Positions 1 through 5,532 of a DNA stretch of 7,803 nucleotides are shown here, one piece after another. A program made the translations under genes and the position numbers. Source of the stretch: an uncultured Clostridia bacterium (GTDB lineage Bacteria > Bacillota > Clostridia > Christensenellales > Borkfalkiaceae); contig CANRFK010000062.1 of assembly GCA_947629875.1 (NCBI GenBank), positions 1 through 7,803 on the forward strand, written 5' to 3'. Position 1 is the first letter of the stretch. Each line of letters starts with the position of its first letter. Below the pieces are notes generated by a model. The model ran no database searches. It was not told where the DNA came from and was given only the letters and a program-made list of their open reading frames with translations.

Positions 1-139
1 AGGATAAGCGAGGATATAAATAAGGGGGGGGGGCTGTGAACCGAATAGAGAAGGGCGGGAGAAATGAGGACAGAGGACGGCAACGTGGGGCGAGGGAAGA
101 TAAGGGTATCAGGGGACTAAAAAAAGGAGCGTGAGAGGT

Positions 140-167
140 AAAAAACTGCCGCGCATTTTTGCGAGGC
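140..167 (-). terminator. Possible second intrinsic terminator downstream of rpsT
   Basis: Read on the minus strand, bases 167 to 148 form a hairpin with 8-base arms (GCCTCGCA / TGCGCGGC), one internal mismatch and an AAAA loop. AG and six T (145 to 140) follow. This is the shape of a Rho-independent terminator for leftward transcription. It lies about 100 bases past the stronger rpsT terminator, so it may be a backup, or it may end a short transcript I cannot otherwise identify. The mismatch lowers confidence. Confidence 0.45.
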
Positions 168-180
168 GGGGACAGTGATT

Positions 181-214
181 GGGCGGGGGAAAGGGGGCGG
201 AGGGAAATCGGGGG
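181..214 (+). other. G-quadruplex-like G-run cluster
   Basis: Five G runs occur in 34 bases on the + strand: 181-183, 185-189, 193-197, 202-204 and 210-214, separated by loops of 1, 3, 4 and 5 bases. This meets the usual four-tract G3+ with loops of 1-7 bases rule for a potential quadruplex. The surrounding DNA is G-rich overall, so the cluster may be only a by-product of composition. No function is implied. Confidence 0.4.
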
Positions 215-241
215 ACTGAAAAAGGAATATCGGGGGAGGGC

Positions 242-270
242 AAAAAGAAAAGCGCCCGCAGTGCGGGCGC
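242..270 (-). terminator. Intrinsic terminator of rpsT
   Basis: On the minus strand, bases 270 to 252 form a strong GC hairpin (GCGCCCGC / GCGGGCGC, 8 bp, 3-base loop). A T-rich tract, TTTTCTTTTT (251 to 242), follows. It starts about 9 bases after the rpsT stop codon and points leftward, so it ends the rpsT transcript. This is a textbook Rho-independent terminator. Confidence 0.9.
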
Positions 271-279
271 CGAAGTTGT

Positions 280-546
280 TCAGGCGTTGAGAGCGGCAAA
301 CTTCTTGGCGAGTTTGGCCTTCTTGTTGGCGGCGTTGTTCTTGTGCAGAATGCCCTTGGATGCCGCGGAATCGATCGCGGAGACGGTGATGGGGTAGAGG
401 GCGGTAGCCTGTTCTTTCTCGCCCGCGTTGACGGCGGCGAGGAACTTCTTGATCTGCGTTTTCAAAGCCGACTTGATGGCCTTGTTCTCTTCTGTCTTTT
501 TTTCGGTGACGAGCACGCGCTTTTTTGCGGATTTGATGTTGGGCAC
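280..546 (-). CDS. rpsT: 30S ribosomal protein S20
   Basis: Ribosomal protein S20 binds 16S rRNA directly and is a primary-binding protein in assembly of the small subunit. The 88-residue product fits the family length (about 85-90). It shows the typical lysine-rich helical composition: it opens MPNIKSAKKRV, has a basic helix around residues 20-35 (KAIKSALKTQIKKF), and ends in the conserved Ala/Lys-rich block (HKNNAANKKAKLAKKFAAL). The start is GTG at 546-544, supported by AAGGAG at 562-557, 10 bases upstream. The stop is TGA. It is the only leftward gene in the window. It is a single-gene unit with its own promoter (582-610) and terminator, divergent from murI. S20 is often autoregulated in other bacteria, but nothing in this short leader shows that here. 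Confidence 0.96.
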   Translation of the reverse strand: MPNIKSAKKRVLVTEKKTEENKAIKSALKTQIKKFLAAVNAGEKEQATALYPITVSAIDSAASKGILHKNNAANKKAKLAKKFAALNA

Positions 547-581
547 GGTGAATATACTCCTTAAACTTAATAACCTTTGCT

Positions 582-610
582 ATTTTAGCATAAAATGCAG
601 TGCTTGTAAA
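582..610 (-). promoter_or_regulatory. sigma-A type promoter of rpsT
   Basis: On the minus strand there is TTTACA (610-605), a 17-base spacer and TAAAAT (587-582), preceded by TGC, which makes it an extended -10. This is close to the housekeeping sigma consensus. Transcription would start near 575, about 12 bases before the rpsT ribosome binding site. The gap between rpsT and murI (547-670) holds this promoter and whatever drives murI. The -10 is part of an inverted repeat (ATTTTA at 582-587, TAAAAT at 591-596), so a -10-like hexamer also faces murI, but no good -35 accompanies it. Confidence 0.75.
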
Positions 611-670
611 CTGTTTTTGCGCCGTAGTGAGAAAAATTTTCTTAAATTTTGCCGTGGGAGGGAGTGTGCC

Positions 671-1456
671 GTGGATGAAAGAAATGTGCGGATCGGGCTA
701 TTTGACAGCGGCGTGGGCGGGCTCACCGTGCTCTCGGCCTGCCGCCGCATGCTTCCGCAGGCGACGTTCTTTTACTACGGCGACAACGGGAACGCGCCGT
801 ACGGTAGCCGTACGTGCGGGGAGATCTCCGAATTGGTGGATGGAGGAGTGGGCGCGCTCCTCGGCGCGGAGGTGGACGCCATTGTGCTTGCATGCAACAC
901 GGCGACCGCCGTCTGCGCGGAGCGGCTGCGCGGAAGGCTCAATATTCCCGTCGTCGGCATGGAGCCCGCCATAAAACCCGCGGCGGAAAGATATCACGAT
1001 GTCCTCGTGCTCGCCACGCCTCGCACGGCGGAAAGCGAGCGGCTGCGTGTGCTCGTCGGAAAATTTCCGCAGTGTAACATCACGGTGTGCGCATTGCCGG
1101 GGCTCGCGGGAGCCATCGAGGCATATCTGACGCAGGGAGAAGTATTTTCGCTTGCGGAGCACCTGCCTCCCGCAAAACCGCAGGCCGTCGTGCTCGGATG
1201 CACGCATTACGCGTTCTTCCGCCGCGAGATCGGGGCGCACTACGGCGTGCCCGTCTACGACGGGGGAGAGGGGACGGCGCGGCAGGTGAAAGCGCTGCTC
1301 GGCGCCGCAGTGGACAAAGAGGGGGCGAAAAATACAAAAACAAACAAAAGTTTGCATTCCGAATGGAGCGCGGGTGGCGATCGCCGCGTGAATTTCATCG
1401 GGAAATATGCCGTAGAAAACCGCAAAATTTACGAACGTATGTTCAAAAATGCCTGA
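671..1456 (+). CDS. murI: Glutamate racemase
   Basis: MurI interconverts L- and D-glutamate in the cytoplasm without a cofactor, supplying D-Glu for the second position of the peptidoglycan stem peptide. The product is 261 residues, normal for the family. It carries the N-terminal GLFDSGVGGLTV motif (residues 9-20, with the catalytic Asp12/Ser13 pair), the GDNGNAPYG loop (37-45), the first catalytic cysteine in ACNTA (Cys75) and the second in GCTHY (Cys177, with His179), so both racemisation acid/bases are present. The chosen start is GTG 671, because GGAGG at 657-661 sits 9 bases before it and the conserved region begins 8 residues later. The frame stays open upstream to 428, but that part overlaps rpsT antisense and looks unrelated. 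GTG 686 is a possible alternative start. No clear terminator separates it from mraZ, so it may feed transcription into the division cluster. Confidence 0.94.
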   Translation: MDERNVRIGLFDSGVGGLTVLSACRRMLPQATFFYYGDNGNAPYGSRTCGEISELVDGGVGALLGAEVDAIVLACNTATAVCAERLRGRLNIPVVGMEPAIKPAAERYHDVLVLATPRTAESERLRVLVGKFPQCNITVCALPGLAGAIEAYLTQGEVFSLAEHLPPAKPQAVVLGCTHYAFFRREIGAHYGVPVYDGGEGTARQVKALLGAAVDKEGAKNTKTNKSLHSEWSAGGDRRVNFIGKYAVENRKIYERMFKNA

Positions 1457-1488
1457 AAATCCGTTTCTTTGTCCACTCGGGAACGCAG

Positions 1489-1534
1489 AGTGGAAAAAAG
1501 TGCCCAAAAAATGGAAGAAAATGGAGCAAAATGG
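1489..1534 (+). promoter_or_regulatory. Putative MraZ operator, five tandem boxes
   Basis: Five (A/G)TGG-type elements start at 1490, 1500 (GTGC, degenerate), 1511, 1521 and 1531, giving steps of 10, 11, 10 and 10 bases, so all lie on one face of the helix. Each is followed by an A-rich stretch. MraZ proteins studied in other bacteria bind short TGG-containing direct repeats at roughly 10-base spacing upstream of mraZ. The position directly before the mraZ promoter, with the last box abutting the -35, fits autorepression. That this array is bound by the MraZ encoded here is inference from family knowledge and spacing. Confidence 0.7.
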
Positions 1535-1563
1535 TTGACAGGGGAGGAAAGGTGTGGTAAAAT
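1535..1563 (+). promoter_or_regulatory. sigma-A promoter of the mraZ operon
   Basis: A perfect TTGACA (1535-1540), a 17-base spacer and TAAAAT (1558-1563) with an upstream TGG (extended -10). Transcription should start near 1570, giving a leader of about 25 bases that carries the mraZ ribosome binding site. It is the strongest rightward promoter I can see, and it probably drives all genes to the end of the window. The MraZ boxes reach up to its -35. Confidence 0.88.
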
Positions 1564-1594
1564 GTTCTCACGACAAGAAAAAGGAGGGAATATC

Positions 1595-2050
1595 ATGCTT
1601 TGTTTCAGCGGTAAGATAGAACATCAGATCGATGATAAGGGTCGCGTGCGCATTCCCGCCAAATTTCTTGCCAAGAGCGCAGAGGGGGCAAGCCCCGAGA
1701 ACAAGAACATCATCCACTACTGTATGATGGCGTGCCCGCAGGGCAACATCGCCGTATATCTTGCGGATGAGATGGAGAAGAAGATCATGGAGCTGCGTGC
1801 CACGCCGGAGACCTCCGACGAGGTGACCATCAACAAGCGCATCATGCTCGGCTCCATCGAAGAGGTGGAGACGGACAGCCAGGGGCGCGTTGTGATCCCG
1901 CCCCATCTCCGTGCCCATGCGCAGATCGTGAAGGACCTCGTGACGACGGGGATGGATAACCGCTTCGAGATCTGGGCAAAGGAAGTTTATGACCGCGTGA
2001 ACGGCAATGTGACGGTCGGCACGGCGGGACGTGCGCTCAACTGGTATTAA
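1595..2050 (+). CDS. mraZ: Transcriptional regulator MraZ
   Basis: MraZ is a DNA-binding protein of the AbrB/SpoVT fold. It forms a ring-shaped oligomer and regulates the division and cell-wall cluster that begins with its own gene. The 151-residue product (family about 140-150) contains the two diagnostic half-domains: DDKGRVRIPAKF (residues 13-24) and DSQGRVVIPPHLRAHA (94-109). The start is ATG 1595, with AGGAGG at 1582-1587 and 7 bases of spacing. The frame extends upstream to 1469, but that portion runs through the promoter and is not coding. Its stop is one base from the rsmH start. The box array at 1489-1534 suggests negative autoregulation. The residues between the two half-domains (about 28-75) look somewhat longer than in short MraZ proteins, with nothing aberrant. 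Confidence 0.96.
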   Translation: MLCFSGKIEHQIDDKGRVRIPAKFLAKSAEGASPENKNIIHYCMMACPQGNIAVYLADEMEKKIMELRATPETSDEVTINKRIMLGSIEEVETDSQGRVVIPPHLRAHAQIVKDLVTTGMDNRFEIWAKEVYDRVNGNVTVGTAGRALNWY

Positions 2051-2051
2051 A

Positions 2052-2978
2052 ATGACCTTTTACCATCAGCCGATCATGCTCGAGGAGACCCTCGAAGGGC
2101 TGCATGTAGGGCACGGCGGCGTGTATTACGACGCCACGCTGGGGGGCGGGGGACATGCCTACGGCATCCTCGCCGCCGACCCGCAGATCAGGCTCATCGC
2201 CACCGACAAGGACGACGAAGCCATTGCGGCGGCGACGGAGCGGCTGGCGCCGTTCCGTGGGAGATACACCGTATTCCGCACCGACTATAAGAACTATGCG
2301 GAGGCGCTCGGGGATCTCCGCCTCGACGGGTTCCTCATCGATTGCGGTATTTCTTCCCATCAGATAGACGACCCCGCGCGCGGGTTTTCCTACCGGATCG
2401 CGGACGCGCCGCTCGATATGCGGATGGACAGGCGTTCGCCTCTCACGGCGGAAGAGGTCGTGAACGGGTACAGCGAGGAAAGGCTCATAAGTCTTTTGCG
2501 CATGTACGGCGAAGAGCAGTTCGCGCCGTCCATCGTGCGGAATATCGCAAGGGCGCGCGCCCAAAGGCGCATTGCAACGTGCGGGGAGCTCAAAATGCTC
2601 GTGGAAGAGGGCATCCCGCCCAAGTTCCGCTCCGCAGCGTGTGCAAGAAAGACCTTCCAAGCCATCCGCATCGAAGTGAACGGCGAGCTCGAAGGGCTGG
2701 AACAGTGTGTAAGAGGGCTCATCGGCCGCCTGAAAGTGGGCGGAAGGGCGTGCATTCTGACCTTCCACTCGCTCGAAGATCGCATTGTCAAGCAAGTATT
2801 TAAGGATTTATCCTCCGACTGCGTATGCCCGAAGAATTTCCCGGTGTGCGTATGCGGGAAGAGAAAGCAAATCGAGATCATAACAAAAAAACCGCTCACG
2901 GCGAGCGAAGAAGAAATTGCAAGCAACCCGCGCAGCAAGAGCGCTAAACTGCGGATCGCGGAAAAAACAGCAGAATGA
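2052..2978 (+). CDS. rsmH: 16S rRNA (cytosine-1402-N4)-methyltransferase RsmH
   Basis: RsmH (MraW) uses S-adenosylmethionine to methylate N4 of C1402 in 16S rRNA, near the ribosomal P site. The 308-residue product shows the family's opening YHQPIMLEE, the SAM-binding loop DATLGGGGHA (residues 27-36), the acidic strand end ATDKD (50-54), the DCGISSHQID block (97-106, usually DLGVSS) and FHSLEDR (238-244). The tail has a CVC...CVCG pair (Cys257, 259, 266, 268), which I recall in clostridial RsmH. Start choice: ATG 2052 matches the usual N-terminus and is one base after the mraZ TAA. No good Shine-Dalgarno precedes it, so translational coupling to mraZ is likely. A GTG at 2031 inside mraZ is an alternative adding seven residues. 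Confidence 0.96.
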   Translation: MTFYHQPIMLEETLEGLHVGHGGVYYDATLGGGGHAYGILAADPQIRLIATDKDDEAIAAATERLAPFRGRYTVFRTDYKNYAEALGDLRLDGFLIDCGISSHQIDDPARGFSYRIADAPLDMRMDRRSPLTAEEVVNGYSEERLISLLRMYGEEQFAPSIVRNIARARAQRRIATCGELKMLVEEGIPPKFRSAACARKTFQAIRIEVNGELEGLEQCVRGLIGRLKVGGRACILTFHSLEDRIVKQVFKDLSSDCVCPKNFPVCVCGKRKQIEIITKKPLTASEEEIASNPRSKSAKLRIAEKTAE

Positions 2979-3019
2979 ACGCGCGGTCTGTCGAATACTG
3001 ATAGAAAGGAGTGATATTT

Positions 3020-3763
3020 ATGTCGAATACAGCCGTTTTGGATAGAACGCCCATACAGATGAACGTATCGCTCAAAGATCGCTTGATCTCTCCGGCGGAA
3101 GAGGCGCACAAGAGCAGGATCGCGGACAACTTCCGCAGGTTGCGCTTTGACAGCGCCGAGGCATATAATTCCGCGCGCGACGGCGAGCCCGTGGCCCACA
3201 TCGCGGTGGCGGAGCCCGTAGAGGAGCAGGTCTCCCCCGCGGCTTCCCGCATCGCGCAGTATACGCCCGTAGCGGCTCCCGCCGGCAAACAGGATCTGTT
3301 CGCGGGGCTCGTGTTCAAGGACGGGAAATTGGAGAGACCGCAGACGGAGATTCCGGCTCCGGAGGCTGCAGTCGCGGCGTCGGTTCCCGCACCCGTGGCC
3401 GACGAAGATGACGCCACGCCCACCCGCCGTACGATGGACACGCTCAACCGTCCCGCCGCATTCCAGACGCAAGAAGCGGTCGCAGCTCCCGCCGCCGTGG
3501 CATCCGCCGGGCTTTCTACGAAATTGAAGATCGCCCTCATCGCCGTGATCGCGACCATCGTGCTCGCCATTGTGCTGATCTGCGTCAATACGAGCATCAT
3601 CCGCTCCATCAATTCCGACATCGCGATCAAAGAGGTGGAACTGAACAATTTGACGCAGGCGACGCAGACCGTGCGCGAACAGATCGCCGAGCTCACCTCG
3701 CCCGAGAGCATCGCCGAGTGGGCGGCCGAGTGGGCGGCAAAGAACAATATGGTTCTCGAATAA
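3020..3763 (+). CDS. ftsL: FtsL-like cell division membrane protein
   Basis: The likely role is an FtsL-type bitopic protein that works with FtsB/DivIC to recruit and activate the septal PBP and its glycosyltransferase partner. Of 247 residues, about 170 form a low-complexity Ala/Pro/Glu-rich N-terminal part. A single membrane helix follows at about 171-189 (preceded by KLK), then a 58-residue outer segment with a coiled-coil-like stretch (about 193-225) and a terminal SPESIAEW...NNMV resembling the FtsL C-terminal motif. Start ATG 3020 has AAGGAG at 3006-3011, 8 bases away. Identification rests on topology, the C-terminal motif and the position between rsmH and the PBP gene; sequence in the long tail is not recognisable. 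FtsL is usually about 90-130 residues, so the cytoplasmic part is unusually long. A DivIC/FtsB-like assignment is the alternative. Confidence 0.72.
   Translation: MSNTAVLDRTPIQMNVSLKDRLISPAEEAHKSRIADNFRRLRFDSAEAYNSARDGEPVAHIAVAEPVEEQVSPAASRIAQYTPVAAPAGKQDLFAGLVFKDGKLERPQTEIPAPEAAVAASVPAPVADEDDATPTRRTMDTLNRPAAFQTQEAVAAPAAVASAGLSTKLKIALIAVIATIVLAIVLICVNTSIIRSINSDIAIKEVELNNLTQATQTVREQIAELTSPESIAEWAAEWAAKNNMVLE
3713..3736 (+). repeat. Exact 12-bp tandem duplication in the ftsL-like gene
   Basis: GCCGAGTGGGCG occurs twice back to back (3713-3724 and 3725-3736), in frame, encoding AEWA-AEWA near the C-terminus of the FtsL-like protein. The identity at the DNA level, including third positions, suggests a recent slippage or duplication. 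Confidence 0.9.
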
Positions 3764-3774
3764 GGCGGAATATC

Positions 3775-3838
3775 GGAGGAAAACAAAATAAAAAAGACGG
3801 ATTTTTCACTATCTGTCCTACGAAAGAGGTTATTTGCC
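3775..3838 (+). promoter_or_regulatory. Strong RBS followed by ATA: possible non-standard start of the PBP gene
   Basis: GGAGG at 3775-3779 is followed after 8 bases by ATA at 3788-3790, with AAA AAG next. From this ATA the PBP frame runs open through 17 codons to the first standard start, GTG 3839. The encoded stretch IKKTDFSLSVLRKRLFA is basic, as expected of a cytoplasmic tail before the PBP membrane helix. No ATG, GTG or TTG lies in frame between. Either ATA initiates, or an ATG has been changed to ATA by mutation or base-call error, or translation starts at GTG 3839 with the weaker GAGG at 3826-3829 (9 bases away). Confidence 0.55.
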
Positions 3839-5530
3839 GTGTTGATGGCGATAACCTTTCTTTTTTGCCTTTTTCTTGCACGGTTCTTCTACATTCAGGC
3901 AATTTGGAAGGACGATCTCAATCTGCGCGCCGTCGATCAGTGGACGCGGGAGATCCCCGTCGTTGCGGGCCGCGGAAAACTCACCGACCGAAACGGCGAA
4001 ATCCTTGCCGACAACCGCGCGGCATACAGCGTGTACGCCCGCGCCAACGCCGTGACCGACCCCGAGGGGAGCGCAGCGCTTCTTTCGGAGGCGCTCGGCA
4101 TGTCCTACGAGACGGTGTACGGAAAGCTGATGGAAAAGGGGCGCTCCGAAGTGACCGTGGCGCGGCGCACGCCCAAGGAGGCTGTGCAGGCGCTCCAAGC
4201 GCACGAGCTCGCGGGCGTTTACTTTGCCGAGGACGATGTGCGCGTCTATCCGCACGGGGCGCTCGCCTCGCAGGTCATCGGGTTCACGTCGTACGACGGC
4301 ACGGGCACGACGGGCTTGGAGCGGGGTTACGAAAAGTATCTCGCGGGCAAGGACGGGGAAATTTTGTTTGAGACCGACCTCGTGGGCGTGGAGATCGGGA
4401 ACGCGGTCGCCGCATACATCCCCGCCACGGACGGCATGAATGTGCGCCTCACCCTCGACTACCGCATTCAGGCGCTCGCCGAGGAGGTGATGGCGCGGGC
4501 GCTTGCGACCTCCTCCGCCAAGGCGGCGCGCGCCATTGTGCTCGACCCCACCGATTTTTCCGTGCTTGCCATGGTCAATCTGCCGTCGTACGACCTCAAC
4601 GATATCCCGCGCGACGACATGGCGACCTTAAACGCGCTCTCGCGCAACAGCCTCGTTTCGGATATCTATGAGCCTGGTTCCACGTTCAAGATCGTGACTG
4701 CCGCGGCGAACATCGAGGAGGGGCGCAAGGGAAATCCCGCCGCATTGCCGCTCAATTATGTGTTTTCCTCATCCCGTTCGCGCATCGTGGACGGATCGCC
4801 CATCCGCTGTTGGAGCGACCACAAGAACGGAAAGCATTCCAACCAGACGCTCGCCGAGGCGCTCAACAACAGCTGCAACCCGTGCTTTGTGGATATCGCG
4901 CTCGCCCTCGGGAGGGAAAAGTTCTACGAATATTTGCAGGCCTTCCGCTTCGGACAGGCGACGGGCATCGACTTTTCGGGGGAATCCATCGGCATGCTTC
5001 TCCCCGAGAGCACGGTGAAAAACGGCGACCTTGCGCGCATCGGCTTCGGGCAGACGGTTGCCGTGACGCCGCTCCAGCTCGCCTGTGCCGCCGCCGCGGC
5101 CGTCAACGGCGGCTACTACTATGCGCCCCGCCTCGTGGAGGAAATTTACTCGGAGGACGGCATCACGCACTTTCTTACGGAGCCCAAACTCATCGGCCGC
5201 ACGGTGAGCGGGGAGACTTCCGCCATTCTCTCTTCGATGCTCGAGGGCGTTGTGCGGGACGGGAGCGGCAAGAAGGCATTCATCGAGGGCTACCGCGTGG
5301 CGGGCAAGACGGGCACCGCGCAAAAGTACGAGGACGGACACATCGCGCAGGGCAAGTATATTTCGTCGTTCGTGGGATATTTCCCCGCGAATGCGCCCAA
5401 GTACCTCGCGCTCGTCATCATCGACGAGCCGCAGGGAAGCTATTACGGGAGCACGGTCGCCGCGCCGTGCGCCGCCGAGATCTTTCGCGGCATCATCGAT
5501 ATCATGAAAATCCAACGGGCGGAGGCATAA
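3839..5530 (+). CDS. ftsI: Class B penicillin-binding protein (septal D,D-transpeptidase, FtsI/PBP2 type)
   Basis: This membrane-anchored transpeptidase cross-links septal peptidoglycan. From GTG 3839 the product is 563 residues. The membrane helix comes at once (about 2-20), followed by the PBP dimerisation region with RGKLTDRNGEILA and TGLERGYEKYLAG, then the transpeptidase domain. All three active-site motifs are present: S281-TFK, S345-CN and K490-TG. No PASTA domain follows, unlike typical SpoVD or Bacillus PBP2B, so I cannot tell a vegetative FtsI from a sporulation SpoVD. Starting at 3839 leaves no positive residues before the membrane helix. An ATA at 3788 with a much better ribosome binding site would add 17 basic residues and give 580 residues. 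It follows the FtsL-like gene by 75 bases (24 to the ATA) and precedes murE by 2 bases. Confidence 0.92.
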   Translation: MLMAITFLFCLFLARFFYIQAIWKDDLNLRAVDQWTREIPVVAGRGKLTDRNGEILADNRAAYSVYARANAVTDPEGSAALLSEALGMSYETVYGKLMEKGRSEVTVARRTPKEAVQALQAHELAGVYFAEDDVRVYPHGALASQVIGFTSYDGTGTTGLERGYEKYLAGKDGEILFETDLVGVEIGNAVAAYIPATDGMNVRLTLDYRIQALAEEVMARALATSSAKAARAIVLDPTDFSVLAMVNLPSYDLNDIPRDDMATLNALSRNSLVSDIYEPGSTFKIVTAAANIEEGRKGNPAALPLNYVFSSSRSRIVDGSPIRCWSDHKNGKHSNQTLAEALNNSCNPCFVDIALALGREKFYEYLQAFRFGQATGIDFSGESIGMLLPESTVKNGDLARIGFGQTVAVTPLQLACAAAAAVNGGYYYAPRLVEEIYSEDGITHFLTEPKLIGRTVSGETSAILSSMLEGVVRDGSGKKAFIEGYRVAGKTGTAQKYEDGHIAQGKYISSFVGYFPANAPKYLALVIIDEPQGSYYGSTVAAPCAAEIFRGIIDIMKIQRAEA

Positions 5531-5532
5531 CC

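Larger units (their letters stand above)
1..241. other. Non-coding purine-rich region
   Basis: I see no convincing protein gene here on either strand. Open frames are short and of low-complexity composition, none has a plausible start with a ribosome binding site, and none resembles a known family. The + strand is about 78% purine (54 pyrimidines counted in bases 1-240), with many G runs, including ten consecutive G at 24-33. The segment lies downstream of rpsT and holds a second terminator-like hairpin, a G-run cluster and degenerate repeats, listed separately. It could be the intergenic space between rpsT and a gene to the left of the window. Confidence 0.6.
108..248 (+). repeat. Degenerate ATC-R-GGGGA repeats
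   Basis: Three related stretches occur in direct orientation. At 108-128 the pattern is ATC, A, GGGG, ACT, seven A, GGA. At 207-226 it is ATC, G, GGGG, ACT, G, five A, GGA. A shorter relative, ATC plus five G and A followed by GGGC and an A run, starts at 229. The first two differ by only two substitutions and one A-run length change over about 20 bases and are 99 bases apart. In such purine-rich DNA some similarity by chance is expected. Confidence 0.35.

Noticed and set aside
179..397. Short open frames over the purine-rich flank and antisense to rpsT
   Set aside because: Low-complexity Gly/Lys/Arg or Pro/Phe-rich translations from biased DNA, without ribosome binding sites or family resemblance.
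428..670. Upstream extension of murI to an ATG at 428
   Set aside because: This would make murI overlap rpsT antisense and read through the rpsT promoter. The extra residues do not resemble MurI, and GTG 671 has a good ribosome binding site.
1472..1494. Hairpin TCCACTC / GAGTGGA after murI, considered as a terminator
   Set aside because: A 7-bp stem with a 9-base loop, but A's rather than T's follow it on the + strand, and no T tract follows it on the minus strand. Its right arm is part of the first MraZ box, so the inverted repeat may be incidental or regulatory.
698..1507. Long open frame antisense to murI
   Set aside because: The opposite strand of a GC-rich real gene often stays open. 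The translation is Arg/His-rich, unlike any family I recognise, with no supporting ribosome binding site, while murI on the other strand has all catalytic motifs.
2390..3472. Long open frame antisense to rsmH and the ftsL-like gene
   Set aside because: It spans two well-supported genes and their junction on the opposite strand, with no recognisable domain. It is an effect of codon bias.
4810..5532. Upstream extension of murE within the PBP gene
   Set aside because: The frame is open but lies wholly inside the PBP coding region with shadow-like composition. ATG 5533 has an excellent ribosome binding site and matches MurE N-termini.
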